34,166 bases of DNA from Chloroflexota bacterium (GTDB taxonomy: Bacteria > Chloroflexota > Limnocylindria > Limnocylindrales > CSP1-4): assembly GCA_029778235.1 (NCBI GenBank), contig JAKOQS010000081.1, positions 1-34,166 on the forward strand, in the 5' to 3' direction. Positions 15,675 through 23,293 of this stretch are shown here, piece by piece (within the stretch, counting starts at the first letter, position 1; the number at the start of each line of letters is the position of its first letter). A program made the translations under genes and the position numbers. Under the pieces are notes generated by a model that was not told where the DNA came from, did no database searches, and saw only the letters and a program-made list of their open reading frames with translations.

Positions 15675-17147
15675 ATGCGCCCCACGCTCACGCTCCTGGA
15701 CCCGGGCCTGGAGGCCCGGGTCCTCGACGAGGCGTTCGCGCTCCTCAGGGAGCCGGGCGTCAAGGTCCACGAGTCGGAGGCGGCGGCGCTGCTCGCCGCC
15801 GCCGGCGCGGAGGTCCGCGACGGGGTCGCCCGGATCCCCGAGAAGGTCGCGCGCGACGCGCTCGCGACCGTGCCACGCGCGTTCGCGCTGTACGACCGGG
15901 CCGGCCGGCCCGCCGTCCGCTACGGCGAAGGGATCGTCCAGTTCGACCCGGGATCGTGCGGCGTCGCCGTCCTCGACCCCGACACCCTCGAGCATCGACC
16001 GTCGCTGTCGGCCGACCTCGTGCGGCTCGTGCGGGTGGCCGAGGGCCTCGACGCGTACGCCGCCCAGTCCACCGCGGTCGTCTGCGGCGACGTCCCACCG
16101 CCGATCGGCGACCTCTGGCGGCTCCTCCTCGTCCTCCTCAACTCGGACAAGCCGGTCGTGACCGGCGGGTTCGGGATCCGGACGACCCGGGTGATGCTCG
16201 ACATGCTCGCCATCGACGCCGGCGGCCCGGAAGCGCTCGCCGAGCGTCCGCGGGCCGTCTTCGACGTCTGCCCGAGCCCGCCCCTCTCGTGGTCGGAGCT
16301 CGGCTGCCGGGCGCTCATCGACCTCGCGCGTGCCGGCGTGCCGGCGCAGATGGTCTCCATGCCCCTCGCGGGCGGGGCCGCGCCCGTGACGCTGATCGGC
16401 AGCGTCGTCCAGCACGCGGCGGAGTGCCTCTCCGGGATCGCGATCCACCAGCTCGCGAGGCCCGGGGCGCCGATCGTCTGGGGCGGGGCGCCCGCCATCC
16501 TCGACATGCGGAGCGGGACCACGCCGATGGGCGCGGTGGAGACCGCGATGATCGACGCGGCGTACGCTCAGGTCGGGAGGGGGCTGGGGCTCCCCACCCA
16601 CACCTACCTGGTCGGCAGCGATGCCAAGCTGGTCGATGCGCAGGCCGGGATGGAAAGCGCGTGGGGCGCCGTGATCGCCGCGCTGGGCGGCGTGGACCTC
16701 GTGTCCGGCGCCGGGATGCTCGACACCCTCCTCTGCCAGAGCGCGGAGAAGCTCGTCGTGGACGCGGAGGCGATCGCATCTGCGCTGCGGCTCGTCCGCG
16801 GCGTCGAGACGCCGACCGAGACGCTCGCGACCGCCGCGTTCGCGGCGGCCGGGCCGGAGGGCCGGTTCCTCGAGCTGCCCGAGACCCGGAAGCTCTTCCG
16901 GACCGAGCAGCACCTGCCGTCGGCGGTCATCGAGCGCCGGTCGTACCGGGCCTGGGCGGACGCCGGCGGCATGGACGCATTCGCCCACGCACGCCAGCGA
17001 GCCGACGCACTCGTCGCCTCCTGGCGGGCCCCGGCCATCGACCCGGCCGTGTCCGCTGCGATCGTGGAGATCGCTCGCGGCGAGGCGCGGGCGGCCGGCC
17101 TCGAGGGGATGCCGGGCATCGACGCGGAGTCCACCGCGGACGGCTGA
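15675..17147 (+). CDS. mttB: MttB-superfamily methyltransferase, paralogue 3
   Basis: A 490-residue protein starting 2 bases after the paralogue 2 stop, so translation is coupled. Landmarks are LDEAFALLREPGVKVHESEA, AAPVTLIGSVVQHAAECLSG, WGGAPAILDMRSGTTPMGAVE, VGSDAKLVDAQAGMESAWG and a C-terminal PAVSAAIVEIARGEARAAGL. It lies closer to classical MttB/MtgB sequences than paralogue 2 at the DMRSG and QAGMES motifs. No in-frame TAG is present. It is the last gene of the methyltransferase unit; a small GC hairpin (17166-17181) and twin palindromes follow. Confidence 0.92.
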   Translation: MRPTLTLLDPGLEARVLDEAFALLREPGVKVHESEAAALLAAAGAEVRDGVARIPEKVARDALATVPRAFALYDRAGRPAVRYGEGIVQFDPGSCGVAVLDPDTLEHRPSLSADLVRLVRVAEGLDAYAAQSTAVVCGDVPPPIGDLWRLLLVLLNSDKPVVTGGFGIRTTRVMLDMLAIDAGGPEALAERPRAVFDVCPSPPLSWSELGCRALIDLARAGVPAQMVSMPLAGGAAPVTLIGSVVQHAAECLSGIAIHQLARPGAPIVWGGAPAILDMRSGTTPMGAVETAMIDAAYAQVGRGLGLPTHTYLVGSDAKLVDAQAGMESAWGAVIAALGGVDLVSGAGMLDTLLCQSAEKLVVDAEAIASALRLVRGVETPTETLATAAFAAAGPEGRFLELPETRKLFRTEQHLPSAVIERRSYRAWADAGGMDAFAHARQRADALVASWRAPAIDPAVSAAIVEIARGEARAAGLEGMPGIDAESTADG

Positions 17148-17207
17148 CGGGGAGGACGCGCCCGGGCCGCGCAGGCGCGGCGACGTGGAGCATCTGGCCC
17201 GGCGAAT

Positions 17208-17246
17208 GGTCCGGACCGTGAGAGCGTTCGAGGATTGGTCCGGACC
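17208..17246. promoter_or_regulatory. Twin GGTCCGGACC palindromes, operator pair
   Basis: The 10-bp perfect palindrome GGTCCGGACC occurs at 17208-17217 and 17237-17246. The second copy extends to TGGTCCGGACCA. The centres are 29 bp apart, close to three helical turns, so two dimers could bind the same DNA face. TGGT...ACCA half-sites resemble those of FCD-type GntR regulators; no regulator gene is adjacent. Confidence 0.55.
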
Positions 17247-17333
17247 ATCCCGCCGCCCGGCACGGGGGAGCCCGGTCGGTTCGGCCCGACGGCGCGGGCC
17301 GCTTCGGCACTCCCGCCCGCCGGGACCCCCGGG

Positions 17334-17339
17334 TAGGCT
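17334..17339 (+). promoter_or_regulatory. -10 box upstream of the ACT/hdr-mvh unit
   Basis: TAGGCT in GGGTAGGCT fits the local GTA[G/T]nCT pattern. Transcription would start near 17346, leaving a leader of about 109 bases; the palindrome pair lies about 90-130 bases upstream. Confidence 0.35.
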
Positions 17340-17454
17340 CGCGCCAGCGGAGTCGTCCCTCGCGACGCCCGCTGCGACGGTCCGGGCGCGGGCCCGGGGA
17401 GGCCGGGCACATGCGCAGAGACCGCCTCGGCGAGCGCGAGAGGGGGGAGCGGCG

Positions 17455-17862
17455 ATGAGTCGACAGTTCGTGATCGAGTTGGACAACCGGCCCGGCGAGC
17501 TCGCGCACATCGCGCGGGCACTCGCCGCGCGGGGAGTCGAGATCCGCCACATCTCCACCGCGGGCGCCGGCGACTGTGCCTGCGCCTTCGTCAACACGAC
17601 CGACCCCGTCGGGATGCGCATCGTCCTCGACGGGCTCGGTCACAAGTACATCGAGGGATCGCCCGTGCTCGTGGAGCTCGACGACGTCCCCGGCGCGTTC
17701 GCCGAGGTCGCTGCCAGGCTCGACGAGGCCGGCGTCAAGATCTACGGGTCGCTGATCGTCGGGCACAAGCCCGGCAAGGTCGAGATCGCGTTCTCCGTCG
17801 ACGACGAGCCGAAGGCGCGCGCGATCCTCGGGATCACCGATCAGGTGGGCGTGAACGACTGA
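17455..17862 (+). CDS. Tandem ACT-domain protein (two ACT domains, no enzyme domain)
   Basis: A 135-residue protein made almost entirely of two ACT folds. The first spans about residues 3-66 (FVIELDNRPGELAHIARALA, then VEIRHIST) and the second about 70-130 (VLVELDDVPGAFAEVAARLD, then VKIYGSLIV). Each carries the D-x-P-G ligand-loop signature. ACT pairs bind small molecules, mostly amino acids, and act as allosteric sensors. The ATG at 17455 has a GGGGGGAG ribosome binding site. It sits between the methyltransferase genes and hdrC (104-base gap) in the same direction. A role in sensing a betaine- or amino-acid-like substrate for the island is inference. Confidence 0.85.
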   Translation: MSRQFVIELDNRPGELAHIARALAARGVEIRHISTAGAGDCACAFVNTTDPVGMRIVLDGLGHKYIEGSPVLVELDDVPGAFAEVAARLDEAGVKIYGSLIVGHKPGKVEIAFSVDDEPKARAILGITDQVGVND

Positions 17863-17927
17863 CGCATCGCGGCCGCAGGCTCGCGCCCTCCGCTCGGTCA
17901 CGTCCCCACCCCGCGCTCGACGCCCCG

Positions 17928-17944
17928 CGGCCGCACAGCGGCCG
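17928..17944. other. Short hairpin ahead of hdrC
   Basis: CGGCCGC (17928-17934), loop ACA, GCGGCCG (17938-17944). It is in the 104-base gap between the ACT gene and hdrC, ending 22 bases before the hdrC ATG; possibly a processing or attenuation structure. Confidence 0.35.
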
Positions 17945-17966
17945 ATGTGCCGCAGGAGCGTGTTCG

Positions 17967-18575
17967 ATGCCGGGGTCGAGCCAGGTGGACGCGCGACCCG
18001 TCGCGCGCGAGGGCGACTTCCTCCGCGAGGTCATCGCGGCCACGGCGGGGGACTCCCGCCTGGGGTGCTGCATCCAATGCGGCACGTGCGGCGGTTCGTG
18101 TCCCTCCGCGGCGGACATGGACCACACGCCGCGGATGCTCTTCGCGATGATCCGGGCGGGCTTGCGGGACGAGGTCCTCCGCAGCTCGACCCCCTGGATG
18201 TGCGTCTCCTGCTACTTCTGCGCCGTCCGGTGCCCGCAGGAGGTCCACATCCCGGACGTCATGTACGCGGTGAAGGCCATCGCCACCCGCGAAGGCGTCA
18301 TGCCCGACTCCACCGCGCCCGACTTCAGCCGGACCTTCGTGTCGAACATCCACCGGTACGGCAGGAGCTACGAGGTCGGGCTCGCGGCCAAGCACTACCT
18401 TCGCCACTACCCCCTGCGCCTCCCCGGCATGGCGCCGATGGGCATCGCGATGGTCACGAAGGGCCGCATGGGGTTCACGCCCCACCGGATCCGCGGGGTC
18501 GCAGGCCTCCGCGCGATCCTCGCCCGGGCCGAGGAGCTCGAGCGAGCCGACGCAGCCCGGGAGGTCCCGGCATGA
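17967..18575 (+). CDS. hdrC: Heterodisulfide reductase-like subunit C (HdrC)
   Basis: A 202-residue iron-sulfur subunit with two classical [4Fe-4S] motifs: C35xxC38xxC41xxxC45P (in CCIQCGTCGGSCP) and C79xxC82xxC85xxxC89P (CVSCYFCAVRCP). The C-terminal half has conserved HdrC helices (FSRTFVSNIHRYGRSYEVGL). In the HdrABC-Mvh complex it passes electrons between the flavin subunit HdrA and the catalytic HdrB. Organisms without coenzymes M and B use such subunits with other, often unknown, disulfide-like acceptors. GGAG lies 9 bases before the ATG. The stop overlaps the hdrB start (ATGA). Confidence 0.95.
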   Translation: MPGSSQVDARPVAREGDFLREVIAATAGDSRLGCCIQCGTCGGSCPSAADMDHTPRMLFAMIRAGLRDEVLRSSTPWMCVSCYFCAVRCPQEVHIPDVMYAVKAIATREGVMPDSTAPDFSRTFVSNIHRYGRSYEVGLAAKHYLRHYPLRLPGMAPMGIAMVTKGRMGFTPHRIRGVAGLRAILARAEELERADAAREVPA

Positions 18576-19588
18576 CCGCGACGTTCCTCTACTACCCCGG
18601 CTGCTCGATGGACGGCAGCGCCAAGGCGTACGCCTCCTCGCTGGAGGTCGTCTGCCGCGTGCTCGGCATCGATCTCCACGAGATCGACGACTGGAACTGC
18701 TGCGGCGCGAGCGAGTACTTCGCGCTCTCGCAGGCCAAGGCGCACGCGCTCATCGGGCGCAACCTCGCGCTCGCGGAGAAGCAGCGCAACGGCTCGTCCA
18801 CGCTCGTGGCGCCGTGCAGCCTCTGCTATGTGAACCTCGCCAAGACCGACCACTACATGCGCACCGACCGGACGGTCGCATCCACCGTGAACGCCGCCCT
18901 CGCGGCGGACGGGCTGGCATACAGCCCGGGCGGCGTGAAGGTCCGTCACCTCTTCGAGGTCGTGGTGGACGAGATCGGCCTGGACGCGGTCCACGCCGCC
19001 GTGACCCGGCCGCTCGCCGGGCTGACGGTCGCCCCCTATCTCGGCTGCCTGGTCACCCGGCCGGACTACGACGGACGGTGGGCGAGCAAGGAGCACCCGG
19101 TCGCGTTCGACCGCCTGCTCGCGTCGCTCGGCGCGGAGGTCGTGGACTTCCCGCTGCGCACCGACTGCTGCGGCGGCCACATGACCCAGATCAGCCCCGG
19201 CACGGGCTTCGAGCTGATCCGGCGCCTGGTGGACTCGGCCGACCGGCTCGGCGCGGACATGCTCGTCACGCTCTGCCCGATGTGCCAGATGAACGTCGAT
19301 GCCTACCAGGGCGAGATGAACCGCCACTTCCACACCCACCACCACATGCCGATCCTCTTCTTCACCCAGCTGATGGGCCTCGCGTTCGGCGCCGAGGCCG
19401 GCCAGCTCGGGATCGGCTCCGAGGTCGTCTCCGCCCGGCATGCGCTTGGACGGATCGGCATCGAGGTCCCGGTCGTGGAGCCGCCGCCCGACGCGGCCGG
19501 CGGACCGCCCGCACGGCCGAAGCGCGAGAAGAGGCCCCAGGGCCTGCCGATGCCGGCGATGCCGGATGAGGCGGAGGTCGGGCGATGA
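18572..19588 (+). CDS. hdrB: Heterodisulfide reductase-like subunit B (HdrB)
   Basis: A 338-residue catalytic-type subunit with both CCG domains that bind the two noncubane iron-sulfur clusters. Domain 1 has Cys11, C43-C44-G and C82xxC85 (APCSLCY). Domain 2 has Cys159, C199-C200-G and C235xxC238 (LCPMCQ). All cluster cysteines are present, so it should be active in two-electron disulfide or thiol chemistry. The real acceptor is unknown because CoM-S-S-CoB is not expected in this bacterium. The last ~45 residues (Pro/Ala/Lys-rich) are an apparently disordered tail beyond the usual end. It overlaps hdrC and hdrA by ATGA junctions. Confidence 0.95.
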   Translation: MTATFLYYPGCSMDGSAKAYASSLEVVCRVLGIDLHEIDDWNCCGASEYFALSQAKAHALIGRNLALAEKQRNGSSTLVAPCSLCYVNLAKTDHYMRTDRTVASTVNAALAADGLAYSPGGVKVRHLFEVVVDEIGLDAVHAAVTRPLAGLTVAPYLGCLVTRPDYDGRWASKEHPVAFDRLLASLGAEVVDFPLRTDCCGGHMTQISPGTGFELIRRLVDSADRLGADMLVTLCPMCQMNVDAYQGEMNRHFHTHHHMPILFFTQLMGLAFGAEAGQLGIGSEVVSARHALGRIGIEVPVVEPPPDAAGGPPARPKREKRPQGLPMPAMPDEAEVGR

Positions 19589-21639
19589 ACCCCGCCGACG
19601 GGCAGGAGCGCATCGGCGTCTACGTCTGCCACTGCGGCAGCAACATCGCGGCGACGGTGGACGTGGAGGCGGTCCGCGACTGGGCCACCGACCATCTCGG
19701 CGACCGCGGCGTGGTGATCGCGCGCGACAACAAGTTCATGTGCTCGAGCACGGGGCAGGAGGTCATCGAGCAGGACATCAAGGAGCTCGGGCTCACGCGG
19801 GTCGTGGTGGCCGCGTGCTCGCCGCACATGCACGAGAAGACCTTCCGGGGCGCCTGCCGGCGCGCCGGGCTCAACCCGTACCTCTGCGAGCTGGTCTCCA
19901 TCCGCGAGCAGGACAGCTGGGTCCACACGGACCGCCCTGCCGCCACCGCCAAGGCCGAGGCGATCGTCGCGGGCGGCGTCTACCGCGTGGCGCATAACGA
20001 GGCGCTCGAGCCGTTCCGCGTCCCGATCGACCCGGCCACGCTCATCGTCGGCGGCGGGATCGCCGGGATCTCGGCCGCGCTGGAGATCGCGGACGCCGGC
20101 TTCCCGGTCCACCTCGTGGAGCGGGAGCCCTCGATCGGCGGCCACATGGCCCAGTTCGACAAGACGTTCCCGACGCTCGACTGCGCGGCGTGCATCCTCA
20201 CGCCGCGGATGGTGACCGCCGGGATGCACCCGAACATCACCCTCCACACCTGGAGCGAGGTGACCGACGTCTCCGGCTATGTCGGCAACTTCACGGTGAC
20301 GATCAAGCACCGGGCCCGCTACGTGGACACCGCGCTCTGCACCGGGTGCGGGATCTGCCAGGAGAAGTGCCCGTCCAAGATCGTGGACGTCCGGTACGAG
20401 GCCGGGCTCGGCTACCGCAAGGGCGTCTACACGCCCTTCCCCCAGGCGGTCCCCAAGTACCCCGTCATCGACGTCGAGAACTGCATCTACTTCGAGAAGG
20501 GCACCTGCGGGGCGTGCAAGAAGCTCTGCCCCACCGGCGCGATCGACTTCGACCAGAAGGACGAGGAGGTCACGGTCAAGGTCGGCAACATCATCATCGC
20601 CACCGGCTTCGAGCTCTTCGACGCCCGCCGGGTCGAGCAATACGGCTACGGCCGGCTCCCCAACGTCTTCACGAGCCTCGAGTTCGAGCGGATGAGCAAT
20701 GCCGCCGGGCCCACGTCGGGGAAGATCGTCCTCCGCGACGGCGTCACCGAGCCGAAGGCGGTCGGGATCATCCACTGCGTCGGGAGCCGCGACCGCAACT
20801 TCAACAACTACTGCTCGGCGATCTGCTGCATGCAGAGCCTGAAGTTCGCGCACCTCGTGCGCGAGCACACGGACGCGACCGTCTACGAGTTCTACATCGA
20901 CATCCGGGCGCCCGGGAAGGCGTTCGACGAGTTCTACCAGCGCGTCATGGAGGAGGGATCGGTCTTCGTGCGTGGCCGCGTGGCCGCCGTCACGGACGCC
21001 GTCCGCCTCCCCGACGAGGAGGCGGACCAGGGCCGGATGATCGTCTGCGTGGAGGACACGCTCGCGGGCCGCCAGCGACGGATCCCGGTGGACATGGTCA
21101 TCCTCTCCTCCGGCCTGGAGCCCGCGGAGGATGCCCAGGACGTCGCCCGCCGCTTCGGGATCACGTGCAGCTCCGACGGCTGGGTCATCGAACGGCATCC
21201 CAAGCTGGACCCCGTCGCCACGATGACCGAGGGGGTCTTCGCGGCCGGGTGCGCCCTCGGGCCGCGCGACATCCCGACGAGCGTCGCCAACGGTGCCGCT
21301 GCCGCGGCGCGGGTCCTCGCCCGGATCCAGGAGGGCGAGCTGGCGCTCGAGCCGGTCCGCGCGACGGTGGACCAGGCGCGCTGCTCCGGCTGCCGCATCT
21401 GCAACGACCTCTGTCCCTACAGCGCGATCGTCTACCACGGCTGGGAGCAGGTCTCCGAGGTCAACCCGGCGCTCTGCCAGGGCTGCGGCGTGTGCATCGC
21501 CGCGTGCCCTGCCGGCGCGATCAGCGGGTCGGGCTTCTCGGACGACCAGATCCTCAGCCAGATCGATGGGCTCCTCACCGCCCTGGGCTCGGCGCCGCCC
21601 GGCCCGGTCGCGGAGGAGCGGGAGGCGGTGCCGGCATGA
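19585..21639 (+). CDS. hdrA: Heterodisulfide reductase-like subunit A (HdrA), flavin-bifurcating
   Basis: A 684-residue FAD and iron-sulfur protein, the expected site of electron bifurcation. In order: an N-terminal cysteine region (VYVCHCGSN, Cys15/17), the FAD-binding GGGIAGI (156-162), the HdrA motif LDCAACILTPRM (Cys200/203), ferredoxin motifs C252xxC255xxC258xxxC262 and C300...C308xxC311xxxC315, and a C-terminal ferredoxin pair at C600-C610 and C631-C641. No selenocysteine or missing cluster cysteine is evident. It takes electrons from MvhD and splits them toward ferredoxin and HdrBC. It is joined to hdrB and mvhD by ATGA overlaps. Confidence 0.96.
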   Translation: MNPADGQERIGVYVCHCGSNIAATVDVEAVRDWATDHLGDRGVVIARDNKFMCSSTGQEVIEQDIKELGLTRVVVAACSPHMHEKTFRGACRRAGLNPYLCELVSIREQDSWVHTDRPAATAKAEAIVAGGVYRVAHNEALEPFRVPIDPATLIVGGGIAGISAALEIADAGFPVHLVEREPSIGGHMAQFDKTFPTLDCAACILTPRMVTAGMHPNITLHTWSEVTDVSGYVGNFTVTIKHRARYVDTALCTGCGICQEKCPSKIVDVRYEAGLGYRKGVYTPFPQAVPKYPVIDVENCIYFEKGTCGACKKLCPTGAIDFDQKDEEVTVKVGNIIIATGFELFDARRVEQYGYGRLPNVFTSLEFERMSNAAGPTSGKIVLRDGVTEPKAVGIIHCVGSRDRNFNNYCSAICCMQSLKFAHLVREHTDATVYEFYIDIRAPGKAFDEFYQRVMEEGSVFVRGRVAAVTDAVRLPDEEADQGRMIVCVEDTLAGRQRRIPVDMVILSSGLEPAEDAQDVARRFGITCSSDGWVIERHPKLDPVATMTEGVFAAGCALGPRDIPTSVANGAAAAARVLARIQEGELALEPVRATVDQARCSGCRICNDLCPYSAIVYHGWEQVSEVNPALCQGCGVCIAACPAGAISGSGFSDDQILSQIDGLLTALGSAPPGPVAEEREAVPA

Positions 21640-22235
21640 GCGCGAACACGGCCCACGCGGGCACCTCGCCCGCGGCGAAGGACGGCCGCTTCGAGCCGGT
21701 CATCCTCGCCTTCACGTGCAACTGGTGCAGCTACCGCGCGGCGGACCTGGCGGGGACCGCGCGGATGAAGTACCCGCCCAACGTCCGCCTGGTCCGGCTC
21801 ATGTGCTCCGGGCGCGTGGACCCGGCGTTCGTCATGCGCGCCTTCGCGGACGGAGCCGACGCGGTCGTCCTGACCGGCTGCTGGCCGGCGGACTGCCACT
21901 ACCGGATCCAGAACGTCAAGGCGCTCCGGCGCTTCCTGTTGCTCCGGCGGGTCCTCGAGTCGATGGGGATCGAGCCGGCGCGATTCCAGCGGTTCTACGC
22001 CAGCGCGGCGGAGGGCCAGCAGCTCGCCGCGGAGTTCGACCGGATCGTCGAGGAGGTGCGCGCCCTCGGGCCGCTCGACTGGGCCGGTCGCCAGGCCGCC
22101 TACGTCCCGTCGGCAGACGGTGGGCCCGGGGCCCGGGCCGGCGGCGCCGACGCCCAGGGTGGCGCGGCAGGGGCGGGCGCCGCCCGCGCCGCCGCCCCGC
22201 CCGCGGAGCGTGAGCTCGCGGAGGTGACCGCATGA
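21636..22235 (+). CDS. mvhD: MvhD-type electron transfer subunit ([2Fe-2S])
   Basis: A 199-residue protein whose first ~140 residues are a complete MvhD domain: FTCNWCSYRAADLAG (Cys28, Cys31), LVRLMCSGRVDP (Cys57), LTGCWPADCHY (Cys82, Cys87) and RRFLLLRRVLESMGIEPARF. MvhD carries the [2Fe-2S] cluster that links the hydrogenase to HdrA. The remaining ~45 residues are an Ala/Gly-rich low-complexity tail ending ERELAEVTA, unusual for the family and probably disordered. ATGA overlaps on both sides couple it to hdrA and mvhG. Confidence 0.94.
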   Translation: MSANTAHAGTSPAAKDGRFEPVILAFTCNWCSYRAADLAGTARMKYPPNVRLVRLMCSGRVDPAFVMRAFADGADAVVLTGCWPADCHYRIQNVKALRRFLLLRRVLESMGIEPARFQRFYASAAEGQQLAAEFDRIVEEVRALGPLDWAGRQAAYVPSADGGPGARAGGADAQGGAAGAGAARAAAPPAERELAEVTA

Positions 22236-23293
22236 ACGCCAAGCCGCGCCTGGCGATGTACTGGGCCGCCGCGTGCGGCGGCTGCGACATCGCGGTCCTG
22301 AACCTCGGCGAGGCGCTCGTGGAGGTCGGGAACCGCTTCGACGTGGTCTTCTGGCCGGCCGTCATGGACGCGAAGTACGCGGACGTGGAGGCCATGCCGG
22401 ACGCGTCGATCGACATCACGCTCTTCTGCGGCGGGATCCGCAACGACGAGAACGAGCACCTCGCCCACCTCCTGCGGGCGAAGTCGAAGATCCTCGTGGC
22501 GTTCGGCTCCTGCGCGAGCGAGGGGTGCATCCCCGGGCTCGCCAACCTCTCCACGCTCGACCAGATCCTGGATGCGTCGTACGCGAGCGCGACGACCGAG
22601 AACCCGGACGGCATCCGCCCGATGCCCGCCTGGCGGGACGACGGCGTGACGCTCCGGATCCCCACCCTCGCACCCCTTCTGCGGACGCTCGACCAGGTGG
22701 TCCCGGTGGACTACACGGTCCCGGGCTGCCCGCCGGAGACCAAGCGGATCGAGGACGTGGTCGGGCTCGTCGGGCAGGCGCTCGACGGGACCGCCGTCCT
22801 GCCGCCGCCCGGCTCCGTCCTCGGCGCCGGCCACTCCACCGTCTGCGACGAGTGCCAGCGGGAACGCAACGTGAAGCGCATCTCCGCGTTCCGCCGGATC
22901 ACGGAGATCGCCGAGATCGACCCGCAGCTGTGCCTCCTGGAGCAGGGGATCCCCTGCAACGGGCCGGCGACGCGGGACGGCTGCGGGGCCCTCTGCCCGG
23001 CGGCCGCCGCGCCGTGCATCGGGTGCTACGGGCCCGCGGACGGCGTGCTCGACTACGGCGCACGGCTCATGTCCGCCTTCGCCTCGGTGGTGGACGCGGA
23101 CGAGCCCGAGGCCATCGAGCGGATCCTCGACGGGATCGCCGACCCCGTCGGCCAGTTCTACCGGTTCAGCCTCGCCTCGTCGCTCCTGCGCGGCACGCGT
23201 GCGGCGGTCGACGACGCGACGCGCGACCTGCCGCCACCGCCGGAGGCCGCCCCAGGGACGGTCCTCGCCTCGGCGGGAGGGACCTCGCGATGA
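22232..23293 (+). CDS. mvhG: Group 3 [NiFe] hydrogenase small subunit (MvhG-like)
   Basis: A 353-residue iron-sulfur subunit of an F420-non-reducing type hydrogenase. It begins directly with the catalytic domain and lacks a Tat signal, so it is cytoplasmic. Proximal cluster motifs are visible: CGGCD (Cys15, Cys18), GSCASEGC (Cys94, Cys99) and PGCPPET. Further cysteines between residues ~210 and 270 (CDECQRERN, CLLEQGIPCNGPATRDGCGALCP, CIGCYGP) fit the medial and distal clusters. The last ~40 residues are Ala/Pro-rich. Overlaps with mvhD and mvhA are ATGA. Confidence 0.95.
   Translation: MNAKPRLAMYWAAACGGCDIAVLNLGEALVEVGNRFDVVFWPAVMDAKYADVEAMPDASIDITLFCGGIRNDENEHLAHLLRAKSKILVAFGSCASEGCIPGLANLSTLDQILDASYASATTENPDGIRPMPAWRDDGVTLRIPTLAPLLRTLDQVVPVDYTVPGCPPETKRIEDVVGLVGQALDGTAVLPPPGSVLGAGHSTVCDECQRERNVKRISAFRRITEIAEIDPQLCLLEQGIPCNGPATRDGCGALCPAAAAPCIGCYGPADGVLDYGARLMSAFASVVDADEPEAIERILDGIADPVGQFYRFSLASSLLRGTRAAVDDATRDLPPPPEAAPGTVLASAGGTSR

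Larger units (their letters stand above)
17148..17454. other. Regulatory gap between methyltransferase and Hdr/hydrogenase units
   Basis: These 307 bases contain no credible ORF. In order they hold a short GC hairpin (GCCGCGC-AG-GCGCGGC, 17166-17181), two copies of the palindrome GGTCCGGACC, a TAGGCT -10-like box (17334-17339) and a purine-rich ribosome binding site before the ACT gene. Confidence 0.6.

Noticed and set aside
11971-17147. Pyrrolysine-containing MttB
   Set aside because: All three frames are open without an internal TAG, and no pylT or pylS-like sequence was seen.
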